Source: Leptodactylus fallax
Taxonomy: Eukaryota; Chordata; Amphibia; Anura; Leptodactylidae
Length of the DNA: 64,000 bases
Assembly (NCBI GenBank): GCA_947044405.1
Contig: CAMRHE010000356.1
Span: forward strand, 620,001-684,000
Reading direction: 5' to 3'
Under the pieces are notes generated by a model. The model was not told where the DNA came from. It ran no database searches and worked only from the letters and a program-made list of their open reading frames with translations. How positions within the stretch are numbered: position 1 is the first letter of the stretch; every line of letters begins with the position of its first letter. Of this stretch, positions 1 through 13,501 are shown in pieces. A program made the position numbers and the translations under genes.

Positions 1-1448
<1,448 letters not shown>

Positions 1449-1450
1449 TA

Positions 1451-4097
1451 TGTAATAGTGCATGGTGGGGCATGTACCCAAGGGGTTGGGTAGAAGAAGG
1501 TCACAAATAAACCAAGTTGTTTAGGTACAGGTGTAGGACAGCATGCGAATGCTGGGTGAAGAAAAGCTCAGCAACACCTCTAGCAAAGGTTCTACCACAT
1601 ATCACAAGAAAGTCACTAGCAGTGAGATGGGATTGCAGTGAAACTGGAATCATTGCAATGAACAAAATTTGCTGTTAATATCTGCAATGTTGCGACATAT
1701 AGAGCATGTTCTAGAGGTGTGTCGCGACGTGATTTGCCCCTATGCTACATCTGATAGTTGGCCTCTCCTCTATTTAATCTTGGCTCTTAGCTGAACAGTG
1801 TGCCACTGACATCAGTTGTGGACACACTGCTCTATGGAGGGGCTGCACTGAACTTTATCAATAGCAGTTTTCACTGCTTCTGTATTACCCCTGATGATCC
1901 TCATTTATATTTGGTTAGGGAGGTTCTCCTCCTTCCCCCCCCTTTTACTTTTCAGTAGTTGTGGATTCACTATATGTGGATAGTAGGTGGATGCAGAACC
2001 AGCCCTCTACCTCTTTATATGTATCTATTCACTGGAGGGTTGCACTTATGTGGTGCTTTTTTATATGTTAGTCTGTGAGAGCCATTTTATAGTGATATTA
2101 ATAAATTTATTTTTTGTTTTGTTGATAATCTATTACATCTCAGCAATCTCCTTCAGTGATTTTTTTTTTGGATAGAAATTCCACAGGATGACTATCATTC
2201 TGCATTATATTCGCTGAGAGTTATATAAGTATGCTGTACTTTGTTGTGGAAGTTCGGTTGAGCAACTAAAATTCCACAATAAATGTGTGATATGTGAATC
2301 CAGCCTAATGTGAGCCATGAAAACCATTTCTGGTATTCTATATCATGAAAATACAACATTAATATTACTATATATATTAAGTTCAAACCACAATGTATCA
2401 TATGTTTCCTTAGGTTCCACATAGTGAAATGCAGCGAAATAAACATGGCAGAAACACATCACTTTTTTTCCGCAGTTTTTCATTGTATTTTCCTCTGCAA
2501 ACTTTCTGCCCTTATTATACCTATATGGAAAACGCCACTGTTTCCACAGGTATAATTGACATGCTGTGATTTTCAAAAACGCGGGCGTTTCTGCAGACTT
2601 TCTGTGAAAAGCGCTGCGGAAAATACAATGCATTTCCGCCGCGTTTTTTCCAGTAGCACTTTTTGGCTGCGGTTCACTATGTGGGGCCTTAGCCTTACTC
2701 TAAAGCCAGCCAGGCTATGACAAGACCTAATGCTTCTTCTTACTCAAAGAGAATTTATGTACGAATTAAAATGTTAATGAAGTTTTTATGCAAAATTTAT
2801 ATATACATGTCTGTTGAGTTTGTAGAAAGTTGAGGAATAATAGCACAATACTGTACATACATGGCCTTAGATAACTATACAGGCCAATGGGTGAATTATT
2901 AAAGATTTAATTCAATACCCATGAATTCCCACTTGATGCCTATATCTGCTTCTATAGCCGATATGGTAAGAATAAAAATATTTTTAATTCTACATAACTT
3001 TAGTTGGACATTTAACACTAATACAAGTCAGCACTTGCTGGAGTAGGGCTACAAATTGTAGTAAAGCATTCCCTATGTGAAGAATAGTTCACTCCACCTC
3101 CCTTAGAGAACAAAGCACTAACTACATACACCTCTCAATTGCAGTTTGGTTTTACATTTATCAAGGGCAGAGTTTTACTAGAGCCCAGATAGACCTATTC
3201 TTATTAGCAATAAACTACCCACATATTCTGCCTTGCATATGTTTCTTGCTAAAACATTATCAACATGATTCATGTAAATTCTTGAATGCAGAAATGACTT
3301 GGATTAATTAGTAAGAAAATAGCAAAAAAATACCTATAGAAAAGAAAATAGTGGAAAACAATGAATTAAGAACGACTTGATGGCTCACAGTAATGAGGCT
3401 GTGGATACAGCTGGGAGCTATCATTTGTTGCTGGTTTTTGCAGAAAATCTGGCTCTTTCTATAGTCACATAAAAACTCTGCACTACCTCATATTCAAGTG
3501 TCAAAAAAACAATCATGACCACTGTAGCCTGCATGGTACTCTGGGTGACTAGATACTATGGTGTCTAATCATATTTCCACATGGTGCATATACAGCAACA
3601 TATAGAACATATGCAGCATCTAACATACACAAAAATCATACCGTACACTATATAAGCAAGATACAGCACATCTCACATGTTTAGAGATGCTGTGAAAATA
3701 ATATGACAGGTAAACACATGTCTGTTGAAGTGACAGTCTTAGGGATAGGGCAGTCCCTTATCCATATGTCTAAAGCTCCCACCAATCAGGAGAATAGAGA
3801 TTTTTTTTATTCCCTGTTCTTAATGGAATGGCATATACATTGATCCCTTTCATTGTCAAGTTTCTGCAGGTTATCCCCTATCTTGGAAATGGGGCCCCAT
3901 GTGGCATAAACGGAAAAGCAGTGTCAAAAACCGCTGCATTTTACAATCCCTGCAAAGTTTCAAGTTTTGGCTTCAGAACTGCATAAAAATACCTGATTCA
4001 GAAACTGATCTTGTAGGGCAGACTTAGGCTAGATTTACAAGGTGCATTTCTGTATAATTTTTGTTGCAGTTATGTTGCTTTTTCAGAAATAAGCATC
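1451..4097. other. Presumed ADAMTSL3 intron, non-coding with one MITE
   Basis: AT-rich sequence with no supported exon on either strand. It holds a foldback element at 2410-2697 (listed separately). Short open frames here are random. Assignment to an ADAMTSL3 intron is inferred from the exon at 5250 that opens with a split codon. Confidence 0.5.
2410..2697. repeat. Foldback MITE of the GGCCCCAC family, copy a
   Basis: Starts TTAGGTTCCACATAGTG and ends CACTATGTGGGGCCTTAG, which are near-complementary ends. The interior is full of GCGTTT, GCAGAAA and CCGCAG blocks. The same end motif recurs at 4098-4320, 5941-6242, 38505-38836 and 38838-39062, with a half copy near 7231-7330. No coding capacity; superfamily not proven. 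Confidence 0.7.
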
Positions 4098-4320
4098 TTA
4101 AGGCTAAGGCCCCACATTGCAGAAATGTAGTGTTTTTTGTTGCAGATTTTGCTGCATTTTTTGAGCCAAGTTAAGTGTGGTTTGGAAAGGAATGGCAAAA
4201 TACAAAGGAAGCTCCTAGACATTCCCCTTCTGTTAAATACACTCCTGACTTAGGCTCAAAAAACCACAGCAAAATCTGCACCAAAAAACGCTGCGTTTAC
4301 GCAACGTGGGGCCACAGCCA
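4098..4320. repeat. Foldback MITE of the GGCCCCAC family, copy b
   Basis: Left arm TTAAGGCTAAGGCCCCAC pairs with right arm GTGGGGCCACAGCC. Internal inverted blocks around TGAGCCAAG and TAGGCTCA and around CAGCAAAATCTGC complete a hairpin of about 220 bp. No coding capacity. Confidence 0.75.
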
Positions 4321-4380
4321 ACATTGTTTTGTTAATTGTCTGGTACATTTTTACTATGCATTTCAGATAATAATCATTAA

Positions 4381-5052
4381 AGGGATTCTATCATTGGGAA
4401 AGGCATTTTTCAATAACACCACGTCGTAATAGCCTTTACTGTAGAAAGGCTATTTTTCTCCTACCTTTATTTTTCTGATCCACGCCGCCATTTCTGAGAA
4501 TTTTCATTTTTCTTCTTTACGCAAATGAGTCTTCTCAAAGCACAGGGGGCGTTTCCCCTGTGCTCCGAAAGCACAAGGGGGCATCCTCTGTGCTCAAAGC
4601 ACACGCTCTTCCGAAGATCCAGCGCCACCTCTCTCTTCTTATGTTGACGCCTCTCTGCCGCATCAGCACCCGCCGGAGTCTGTGTTCGGGATTCAATGGC
4701 GACTGGACATGTGCAGTTGGCTCTGTCCAACATGAAATGGCGGAGCCAACTGAGCATGCGTGGGATTTGAATCACGAACAGAGACTCGGCAGCTGATGAC
4801 GTAGCGGAGAGGCAGCGCTGGAGCTTCGAAAGAGCGTCTTCTTTGAGCACAGGGGATGCCCCCTGTGCTTTCGGAGCACAGGAGGAACGCCCACTGTGCT
4901 TTCTGAAGACTCATTTGCATAAAGAAGAAAAAAGAAAATTCTCAGAAATGGCGGCGCGGATCAGAAAATAAAGGTAGGAGAAGAATAGCCTTTCTAAAGG
5001 CTATTACGACGTAGTGTTATTGAAAAATGCCTTTCCCAATGATAGAATCCCT
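4381..5052. repeat. Long foldback MITE flanked by TTAA
   Basis: Left end AGGGATTCTATCATTGGG, right end CCCAATGATAGAATCCCT, each next to TTAA (4377-4380 and 5053-5056). The arms pair over more than 200 bp each, including GGCTATTACGAC and its complement, the GCGCCGCCATTTCTGAGAA block, and the GAGCACAGG/CCTGTGCTC blocks. TTAA target duplication is the hallmark of piggyBac-type elements; assignment to that superfamily is inference. No transposase frame inside. Confidence 0.82.
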
Positions 5053-5249
5053 TTAAATTGAAAACCTGTAGTCTACTGACAGCTCCTGCTATCCACTCAT
5101 CAGAATTTGCAGGTTACTTTGCGGAGTGCAGCCTTAGACAATGTATGATCCATGTAAAATAATGTAGACCAGTTAGAGGAGACATTGTTGCTTTCAGTCT
5201 CATTTTGCCAGCATGAATCATATCCTAATGTAACATTTGTTTGCTACAG

Positions 5250-5433
5250 CCTACAGACTGGAATATGGAGAATGGACTCCTTGCACAGCAACATGTGGAA
5301 ACATGGGATCTCAGTCCCAGACACAACATTGTATCAATAGGGAGGGACACAGGGTGAACATTTCTTTGTGTGAACATCTTGAACCATTACTGGCCACTTC
5401 TCGGGCATGTAACATACAAGACTGCTCTGCAAG
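5250..5433 (+). CDS. ADAMTSL3: ADAMTSL3 exon: thrombospondin type 1 module
   Basis: Acceptor TTTGCTACAG before 5250, donor GTAAAAC at 5434. The exon opens in phase 1 (first codon completed from an upstream exon) and closes in phase 2. It encodes YRLEYGEWTPCTATCGN, a WxxWxxCxxxCG-type thrombospondin start, followed by the expected spaced cysteines and the closing ACNIQDC. TSP1 modules are disulphide-bonded, often O-fucosylated and C-mannosylated, and mediate matrix binding. An NIS sequon (HRVNISLC) is visible. The 108-base intron after it is the shortest in the gene. Confidence 0.88.
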
Positions 5434-5541
5434 GTAAAACATTGAGACTGATACTTCTGGTAAACACCAAATGGGAGACATAGAAAATGGATATAATTTT
5501 GATACGTTACTAACTGTATTCGACGTGTTATTTATTCCTAG

Positions 5542-5746
5542 ATGGGCAACAGGTTCCTGGTCTGAATGTTCTGTCTCTTGTGGCACTGGATACCAGCAGA
5601 GACTAGTTGCGTGCCAGCAGATCATGTCAGATGGCCGTGTGCAGGTGCTGCCTTTAAATTCATGTGGATTTACGGACCGACCAGCCTCACGGAAGCCATG
5701 TTCTGTTGATACTTGTGGGGACTGGATTCCTCAGACATGGGGGCAG
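5542..5746 (+). CDS. ADAMTSL3: ADAMTSL3 exon: TSP1 module and start of the next
   Basis: Acceptor TTTATTCCTAG before 5542, donor GTAAAT at 5747. Entering phase 2 makes Arg at the junction (AG+A), then WATGSWSECSVSCGTGYQQR. This is a textbook TSP1 opening with W-x5-C-x3-CG and the basic residue that stacks between tryptophans. The module closes at KPCSVDTCG, and the exon ends with DWIPQTWGQ, the first strand of the next module, in phase 0. Confidence 0.9.
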
Positions 5747-5940
5747 GTAAATATGAGTGTAATTCAATAAGCAAGAGTTTCTAATTTGATATAAGTTGCA
5801 ATTTACCCAGGCTCAAAGGCCCCTCTGCCACCTAAGAAGACACCAGGATCATAGATGGCACATAGTAGATGGGGCCCTGTCGCAGATTTTGCTTTGGGGT
5901 CCAAGAGCTTCAAGTTACCTTGTGAGTAAGCATAACTTTT

Positions 5941-6242
5941 TTAGGCTGAAGCTCCATGTTGTGAAAACGCAGGGTTTTTGCCACTGCGAAAATGCTGCAT
6001 TTTAGAGTACCTACAAAGTGAAAGGGATTCTGGCTATTCCCATCCACACATTGCAGAAAAAAATTTGCAGCATGTCAATTATACCTGCGGGAAACGCTGG
6101 ATTTTTCATATAGATATAATAAGGGCAGAAAGTCCACAGAGGAAAAATCTGCAAAAACGCAATGAACAACAATGTGTTTCTGTCGCTTTTTTTTTCAGCA
6201 GTATTTTTTTGTTGCGTTTTGCTACGAGGGGCCTTAGTCTTA
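5941..6242. repeat. Foldback MITE of the GGCCCCAC family, copy c
   Basis: Starts TTAGGCTGAAGCTCCATG and ends CTACGAGGGGCCTTAG, with internal GCAGAAAAAA, GGGAAACGC and GCAAAAACGC blocks like the other copies. It lies in the ADAMTSL3 intron 5747-7689. Confidence 0.65.
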
Positions 6243-7689
6243 AAGTTAGGGTCCAGTAATGGAAAGATCATGTGCAGTAGATGGTCTATGATGCCATTCT
6301 ATGTCGGTGTTGATAGTGTCTTTCATCAAAAGAAATGTCCCAGATGAGTATAAATCTGGGAATTGTGAGAAATTGACCCATACCTAGGTCCAATAATTCT
6401 AACTCCTTCAACACATCATATGAGTGTGCTCGTAGAGATATGACTGGTATGTATACAACATTATTTGGTGCTTTTTGTCCCATTCCAAATTCACACATTG
6501 CAGCTTCCTAGCCGACAATCTTAGCTGTTTTTCCCAAGTGTACAATGATTGTATATTAAAATCCATCACCTTTGTACGTATTGCCCTAATGAAAACATCT
6601 CAGTAATACAGCTTATTCACACCTTGTAGAAGGTGGCAGTTATAGAATAACATCTAGCTGGAGTTGAAAGTATGTAGACACTATGCAATTCAGCTTGTTG
6701 TGTATGTGGAAATGTACTCTATAAAAGTTTGATTCTAGAAATTTTTTATTATAGTCATTTTCTATAGGGAGCCGAACCAAAGCAAACATCAGAGTGTAGC
6801 CGTGTTAAACCCCCCTTGGCAAAGATAGTGTAATGAGTAAGAGAGCTTGGCTTCTGTCATGCACCTCTTGTCGGAGGATGATTGTACATAATTAAAATAC
6901 ACAGCCCAAAGCCTAGAGCAGAAGCAGCGCAGATGTGTGTAGAAAACCAATAACAATTATTAAACTCCCCTGAAACATTAGTCTTTGTGAGAAAATTCAT
7001 CAGTGGTATAAGACTGTGTTGTCAGCCAAATTGAGGTAAACTGCATTTAACACTCTCACTGGCAAGAACCTAGAAATATACTGTAGACTTTTTTTTAATT
7101 AAAATTTTACCGCTGAGGAACTAACATTTGTCCTCACTTTAGCCAACTTGTTTCCATGTCTCTATGGATTGTAAATGTCACTTGTATTATGAAAAATTAA
7201 AGAGGACCTGTCAGCTCCCCTGTTTCGCTAGAATCTCATCCACTTTGAAGGGACTGTAAAACGCTGCAGTTTTTGCTGTGGCGTTTCTGCCATGGCCAAA
7301 CTGCGGCATTTATGCCACGTGGGGCCTTAGACTGTTATTCTTTCTGGAAATGTATGAGTAAATTGACAACTGGGTGACAGAAATGTAGACATCTACAGTA
7401 TAAGTTAGCTACATATCTGTTAATGCTGTGGAAATATATGATGCACATGAATACATATGTAAATTTAGTTCTTCCTCTGTTCACCTTCCACTACTTTCTC
7501 ATTTCTATGGAGTGCAGATGGAAAGGTTCTCAGATATTTGTAACTTCAAGTCACAGAAATGGTTTGTTTGGCTTACATTTCCCTTTCAAATATCCGTCCA
7601 AATGTAAGATTTATACATGCTCCGGTTAGATGGAGTCAGAGCAGGGGACGTGAGTCTGTGTTCATACTGAAAAATGTCTTTCCTTTTAG
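6243..7689. other. ADAMTSL3: Intron sequence of ADAMTSL3
   Basis: No exon supported. A half copy of the GGCCCCAC repeat lies at about 7231-7330, ending CCACGTGGGGCCTTAG. The rest is unremarkable AT-rich intron. Confidence 0.5.
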
Positions 7690-7799
7690 TGTTCTAATCG
7701 CTGTACCGGACAAGGAATGGCTTTACAGCATCGGCACATACTGTGTCAAGACCGGAATGGAACCACTGTGCCAGACACTTACTGTGACAGGACGAAGAG
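7690..7799 (+). CDS. ADAMTSL3: ADAMTSL3 exon: middle of a TSP1 module
   Basis: Acceptor CTTTCCTTTTAG before 7690, donor GTATTTG at 7800. Read in phase 0 it gives CSNRCTGQGMALQHRHILCQ, the CxxxCxGQ core that continues the WGQ of the preceding exon, then RNGTTVPDTYCDRTKR with an N-linked NGT sequon. It ends in phase 2 and joins the next exon to make Arg-Pro-Ala. At 110 bases it carries only the centre of one module. Confidence 0.86.
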
Positions 7800-8170
7800 G
7801 TATTTGATCACATCTGAATCAAACCATGAGAAGCCAGTAACAGATTACAGATGTCATGCTCATTGGCATGCCAGCTTTATAGTGGAAGAAAACAGAACTA
7901 ATCCAAAAACCTGCAGATTGTTTTTTCTGTCACTTAGTTGTTCTGATGTTCTGCTGAGATCATCTGAAGTTCTTTATAGCCTTTCCCACTTGATAGATCT
8001 GAACATTTAATGTTGCATCTAAATGCTGGAGAGCTTAGCACTAGAATAATGAAACAGGACAAGAGTTCCAGAAGGTTATAAGGGAGCCCTGACATCAGCT
8101 CAACTCAGTCTGGGATTTTGTATATGTCAGGAACAAAACACATTTGACGAACTATACATCTATGTTACAC

Positions 8171-8235
<65 letters not shown>
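8171..8235 (+). repeat. GATA microsatellite
   Basis: An uninterrupted run of about 16 GATA units, directly adjoining the outer arm of the hairpin at 8236. Length is probably polymorphic. Confidence 0.95.
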
Positions 8236-9035
8236 GTAATGCAAAAAACGGACAGCACTCCAGAATTATAAATTAAATGGGTGAAGATTTATTCCAATGC
8301 AACGTTTCGGTCCTAAGGCAGGGTTCACACTACCATTGGATTCTGTTATGAAGGTGTCCATTAGCAAAAAAAAAAAAAACAGACACCTATCATAATAGAC
8401 ATTAACGGACACTAATTGATGTTAAAGTGTCCGTTTTTTTTAACTGATCCAATTAATGGATCAGTTAAAAAAAACGGACACATAGCATCAGTTAGTGAGT
8501 TAGTGTCCGTTTTTTAACAGTGTCTGTTTTTTTTTTTTTGTTTCTGCTTTCTGAGCATGCGCAGAAAAAAATGGACATAAAATAACGGACAGTAACTGAT
8601 GGCTATCAGTTACTGTCCGTTATAAGTCCGTTACCCATAGACTTCAGTGTTAAAAAAAATAACGGATACTTGCTGTCCGTCAAGAATCCGTTATTCGAAA
8701 TGGACAAAAAAGTCCTGCATGTAGGATTTTTTGTCCGCGGAAAAAAAACTGACTTCTGAGGGATTGGGTGTAAATGGACACTAACGGACACAATATAAAA
8801 ACCCATTGAAATGATGGAAATTTTAACGGATTTCTGACGGTTCAGCTAGTGTCCGATACTAAAATCTTGTGGCGGACAATAGCTATGGACAGTACTGACG
8901 GTCACCAACAGTAGTGTGAATGCCCCCTAAGGCTTTAGGACTTTTCCTGTAGCCTTAGGACCGAAAAGTTGCATTGGAATAAATCTTCACCCATTTAATT
9001 TATAATTCTGGAGTGCTGTCCATTTTTTGCATTAC
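8236..9035. repeat. Nested hairpin: one foldback element inside another
   Basis: Outer arms: GTAATGCAAAAAACGGACAG at 8236 pairs with the sequence ending at 9035 (GCTGTCCATTTTTTGCATTA), and the pairing continues through AAATCTTCACCCATTTAATT and TTGCATTGGAATAAA. Between the arms, 8313-8932 is a second foldback with ends CAGGGTTCACACTA and TAGTGTGAATGCCCCC. Its interior is made of AACGGACA/TGTCCGTT blocks, including a short palindrome around AACTGATCCAATTAATGGAT. No coding capacity. Confidence 0.75.
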
Positions 9036-9460
9036 TTACTCGGAATCATATGCCGGATCTTTAGGATTTGCACCCACCAGCCAGCCGAGTCAGGTTATTT
9101 TTTGGTGCTGCTCTGTATTTGGAATTTGTAGATAGATAGATGTACATTTGTGTAATATAAATGTCTAAATGAATGAGTGTATAGTAGATAGGTATTCAGA
9201 TTAGCAATTGGAAGTCTGTTCTTCCATCCATCAAATGGACACAAAAAAAGAATCTTTGACGAGGAAAAAGGGAATGTATGAGAATGTACTATTGTTTCTA
9301 TTTTTGATGAATAAAAACACAAGGTAGAACCACCTAAATGTCAAAATACAGAGTAAGGCTATATTAGTCAATGTAGTTCTTCAGGATCTGCTCGTGTTTG
9401 TTATATGATAGATACCTCCCTGTCTGAACTTAATTTTTCCACATGTGATGTGAACATAGC

Positions 9461-9651
9461 CTAAGCCCACTTTCACATGGTCAGTATTTGGTCAGTATTA
9501 TGCATCAGTATTTCTTGGACAAAAGCAGAAGTGGAACCTATACACAGAAAATAATAATATTTTCTGTACCTCTTGTCTGTGTTTTGGACCAGCTCTTAGC
9601 GTTGTTTTAGAAATACTGACCACATTACTGACCATGTGAAAGTCACCTTAG
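9461..9651. repeat. Small foldback MITE
   Basis: Left arm CTAAGCCCACTTTCACATGG pairs with right arm CCATGTGAAAGTCACCTTAG. An inner TGGTCAGTA/TACTGACCA pair extends the arms. No coding capacity. Confidence 0.75.
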
Positions 9652-10051
9652 CAGTAACCTATGTGTGGTTTGGGTTACTAACAAGTACAGTGTTATGCAC
9701 AATATGGGGAGAAGGTGTTATTGGGTTGCGCATAGCATAACAGTGTAATGTCAGTTATATACAGTTATATTCATATATAATATCCCTGTATTGTAACATC
9801 ACTGTGCTTATCTTCCGCAGACTGTGACTTATGCAATTAATATAGAGTTTATTACCCATGTACTGTAATATCATTATGTACTGTAACCCCTTTTTTTATG
9901 ACATCACAGTTTACTGTTCATGTACTGTGACATCACTGTGTGCAACAGCCTTTTACAATGTCTTCATATTGGTTATTATTCATGCACTGTGATATCATTA
10001 CGTGCAGTGATAATTTCATATAGCATCACAGTGTTGTACACTCATATACTA

Positions 10052-10423
10052 CAGGTGCATCTCAATAAATTTGAGTATCTTTGAAACGTTTATTTCTTTC
10101 ATTAATTGAATTAAAAAAGTGACCTCCTATATTTTCTAGATTCTTTACACACAGAGTGTTCTATTTCAAGTGTTTTATTTCTGTAATTGTTGATTATGGA
10201 TTACAGGTAATGAAAACCAAAATCTAAGAAAATTAGAATATTGTAAAAAAGTTCAGTATTATAAATTCAGTGTGTCACCTGCCAAGGTTTCCTAAGCCTT
10301 TAAATGATCCCTCAGTCTGGTTCAGTATGACACACAATCATGGAAGACGCTGATTATGAATTGTATTACTGAATTAAATGAATGAACGGTTCAAAGATAT
10401 TCTAATTTATTGAGATGCACCTA
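10052..10423. repeat. TA-flanked foldback MITE (mariner-type)
   Basis: CAGGTGCATCTCAATAAAT at the left pairs with ATTTATTGAGATGCACCT at the right. TA lies at 10050-10051 and 10424-10425, the target duplication of Tc1/mariner elements. Inside, TTTCAAAG... and GTATCTTTGAAACG form further pairing. Too short for a transposase. Confidence 0.8.
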
Positions 10424-10533
10424 TATGACATTACTGTGTGCTTCATCCCTGCACTGTGACATTCCTATCATTATTTCACCCCCTGCCATTTCATGTATTT
10501 ATTACCCCTGTGCTGCGAGGTAACTAGGCTTAT

Positions 10534-10760
10534 TGGGGCAGATTTATTATGCTTTGTACACCAGTTGTCTGACATACAAGGCATAAAAAGTGTAACATTT
10601 TTAGCACAAATCATGTTTTTTGCACAGAAAATTTGCAACTTTCTTTTTGTTCCACACTTGCCACTTTTTTGAAAAGGGGGTGTGGCAAGGGTGTACAGCG
10701 GGCAGAGCAGATGGTCCCTGCACAGTTGATAATGACAGTCTTCATAAATCTCCCCCATTA
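10534..10760. repeat. Interspersed repeat with AGATTTATTA/ATAAATCTCCCCC ends
   Basis: Starts GGGGCAGATTTATTATGC and ends CTTCATAAATCTCCCCC. A TACAAGGCATAAAAAG block follows the left end. Related copies: 14765-15048, 36515-36715, 48084-48580 and 63113-63505. Foldback and non-coding; class not proven. Confidence 0.65.
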
Positions 10761-11088
10761 TCCCTGTATTATTACATCACTATGATTGTTGTTTGCAGAG
10801 TGTGACATCACTGTGTGCAATAAACATTCCCTTTGACATTGCTTTATTTTTTGCTCTGTGCAAAGATATTATTATTCTTGTGCAGTGACTCCACTTGTCC
10901 ATTTTCAAGGATGCGAGTATAAAAGGAGGTGCTGAGATTTGAGAAGCACATGAGGCTTGGTATCCAAGGTGGCCAAATTATTCCTTCAAATTATGCCATC
11001 TAAGAGGATACTGTAGTAGTAGAAAATTGCATAGAAAGTTGGGGACCCTGTAACAGATTTTGCATAGGGGCCCAGGATATTCAATATA

Positions 11089-12644
11089 CAGTCAATGAAA
11101 AAGTTTGGGCACCCCTATTAATCTTAACATTTTAGTTCTAAATATTTGGGTGTTTGCAACAGCCATCAAATGATATATCTAATAACTGATGGACACAGTA
11201 ATATTTCAGGATTGAAATGAGGTTTATGTACTAACAGAAAATGTGCAAATGCATTAAACCAAAATTTGACCTGTGCAAAAGTATGGGCACCCAACAGAAA
11301 AGTGACATTAATATTTAGTAGATCCTCCTTTGCAAAAATAACAGCCCTAGTCGCTCCTGTAGGCTTTAACAGTCCTGGATCCTGGATGAAGGTATTTTGA
11401 CCATTCCTCGACAAAACAATCCAGTCAGTAAGTTTGATGGTCGCCGAGCATGGACAGCCCGCCAAATTATCCCACAGATGTTCAATGATATTCAGGTCTG
11501 GGGACTGGGATGGCCATTCCAGAACATTGTAATTGTTCCTCTGCATGAATGCCTGAGTAGATTTGGAGCTGTGTTTTGGATCATTGTCTTGCTGAAATAT
11601 CCATCCCCGGCGTAACTTCAAATCGTCACTGATTCTTGTACATTATTCTCAAGAATCTGCTGATACTGAGTTGAATCCATGCGACCCTCAACTTTAACAA
11701 GATTCCCGATGCCGGCAGGCCACACAGCCCCAAAGCATGATGGAACCTCCACCAAATACAGTGGGTAGCAAGTGTTTTCTGGAATGCTGTGTTTTTGGAC
11801 GCCATGCATAACGCCTTTTGTATGACCAAACAACCAATCTTGTTTCATCAGTCCACAGGACCCTCCAAAATGAAGCTGGCTTGTCCAAATGTGCTTGCAT
11901 ACCTCAGGCGACCTGTTTGTGGCGTGCTCAGAAACGGCTCTCGCATCACTCTCCCAACAGCTCTCCTTGTGCAAAGTGTGCTGTATTGTTGACCGATGCA
12001 CAGTGACACCACTGCAGCAAGATGATGCTGCAGCCTGGAGGTGGTCTGTGGATTGTCCACTGTTCTCACCATTCTTCTCTCTGCCTTTCTGATATTTCTT
12101 GGCCTGCCACCTGGGCTAACAAGAACTGTCCTGTGATCTTCCATTCCACTATGTCCTCACAGTGGAAACTGACAGGTAAATCTCTGAGACAACTTTTGTA
12201 TCCTTCCCCTGAACAACTATGTTGAACAATCTTGTTTCAGATCATTTGAGAGTTGTTTTGAGGAGCCCAGATGCCACCTCAGAGGAGATTCAAATAGGAG
12301 AACAACGCAATTGGCCACCTTAAATACCTCCTCATGATTGGATACACCTGGCTATGAAGTTCAAAGCTCAGTGAGGTTCAAAACCAATTTGTGCCAGAAG
12401 TCAGTAAAAGTAGTAGGGTTCAAATCAATAAAATGATAAGGGTACCCAAATTTTGCACCGGTCAAATTTGGTTTAATGCATATTGCACATTTTCTGTTAG
12501 TACAATAAACCTCATTTCAATCCTGAAATATTACTGTGTCCATCAGTTATTAGTATATCAAATTGAAATGGCTGTTGCAAACACCCAAATATTTAGAACT
12601 AAAAATGATTAAGTTAATAGGGGTGCCCAAACTTTTTTATGCTG
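11089..12644 (-). mobile_element. Tc1-type transposon, decayed, - strand
   Basis: TA-flanked (11087-11088, 12645-12646). Terminal repeats: CAGTCAATGAAAAAGTTTGG at the left and a matching CCCAAACTTTTTTATGCTG at the right. The subterminal repeat AATATTTGGGTGTTTGCAAC and its complement are also present. Same family as 20940-22572. It lies in the 5.06-kb ADAMTSL3 intron, antisense to the gene. Confidence 0.9.
11308..12271 (-). pseudogene. Broken Tc1 transposase
   Basis: The - strand carries recognisable pieces in several frames: a helix-turn-helix remnant near 12100, LWTDETRLV (first catalytic Asp), [22 protein letters not shown] (second Asp kept) and [14 protein letters not shown] (Glu). The start codon has become CTGG relative to the sister copy at 21338. 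Multiple frameshifts split the frame at about 12000, 11850 and 11620, and again after EHLW. It cannot make a transposase. Confidence 0.88.
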
Positions 12645-12860
12645 TATGCCTCTGCTTGTAAGATAGATATGGAGATGACTTAATGTTTAAGACATTGTAT
12701 AATTCAGTTGTCACTGTGATCGTATAAATCGGCACTATGGCAGAAGCAGCAATAGACTTGCCACTAGACATTAATATTGAGTGTTTGCAGTTTTAAGAAT
12801 TGGAATACATTTGACAATTTCATCCTGAGGGAACTATTTTGTGTTATGCTTTATCCCCAG

Positions 12861-13075
12861 GCCAGCTTCCAGAAGGAACTGTTCTTCAGAGATGTGCGAT
12901 GTGTACTGGAGGACAGGACCCTGGAGACCGTGCACAGCAGCCTGTGGAAATGGCTTTCAGTCTCGGAAAGTAGACTGTGTACATAGGAAGAACGGCAAAG
13001 TCTTGGCTGATCAATACTGTGTGTGGAAACGGAGGCCCTCTACTTGGCAGCACTGCAATATTACATCCTGTGGAA
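12861..13075 (+). CDS. ADAMTSL3: ADAMTSL3 exon: end of one TSP1 and a complete TSP1
   Basis: Acceptor GCTTTATCCCCAG before 12861, donor GTATGC at 13076. It first finishes the third module (PASRRNCSSEMCDVY), then encodes a full module from WRTGPWRPCTAACGNGFQSR to HCNITSCG, with an NIT sequon. Phase 2 in, phase 1 out. The 5.06-kb intron before it holds GATA repeats, a nested hairpin, a TA-flanked MITE and a decayed Tc1 element. Confidence 0.9.
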
Positions 13076-13501
13076 GTATGCAAATATTTGGCTATTACAA
13101 TCATTGACAATTATATTAAAAATAAAATCTCCTGAACAGATGTGTATACTTGCCAATACAGAGCACTGCTTGTAACAAGACCTCCATTCATTTAAAGTGT
13201 TGTTGTAACCTATGCACAGTGGAGGCCGCCATTTTGTTGGCTGAACAAATATTAACTATCCGTTTATTAGAAACTAAGGATGTTGCTAAAATGTGAGGTG
13301 GATTGTGACTCACACCTCATTGGTATTATTGGTAGGAAATGATTAGACATTAGATAGGCTACCATCTTATAAACAATGGTTGAGTTCACAGTGTCTGCCT
13401 TCTCTTTATATAGGCAATGGGTACACATTATCATGATGTTATATTCTACATATGTGCTTTTATGCTAGCCTTATGTTTTAATTAGATCTTTTATTTTACA
13501 G

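Larger units (their letters stand above)
9690..10890. repeat. Degenerate tandem repeat, interrupted by two MITEs
   Basis: Imperfect units of roughly 60 bases carrying TACTGTGACATCACTGTG and TTATTACCCATGTACTGT recur across 9690-10050, 10425-10510 and 10755-10890. The array is split by the TA-flanked MITE at 10052-10423 and an interspersed repeat at 10534-10760. No reading frame runs through it. Confidence 0.65.

Noticed and set aside
4467..4920. Open frames of 127, 78 and 75 residues on both strands
   Set aside because: They fall in the arms of the TTAA-flanked foldback; overlapping frames on both strands reflect the palindrome.
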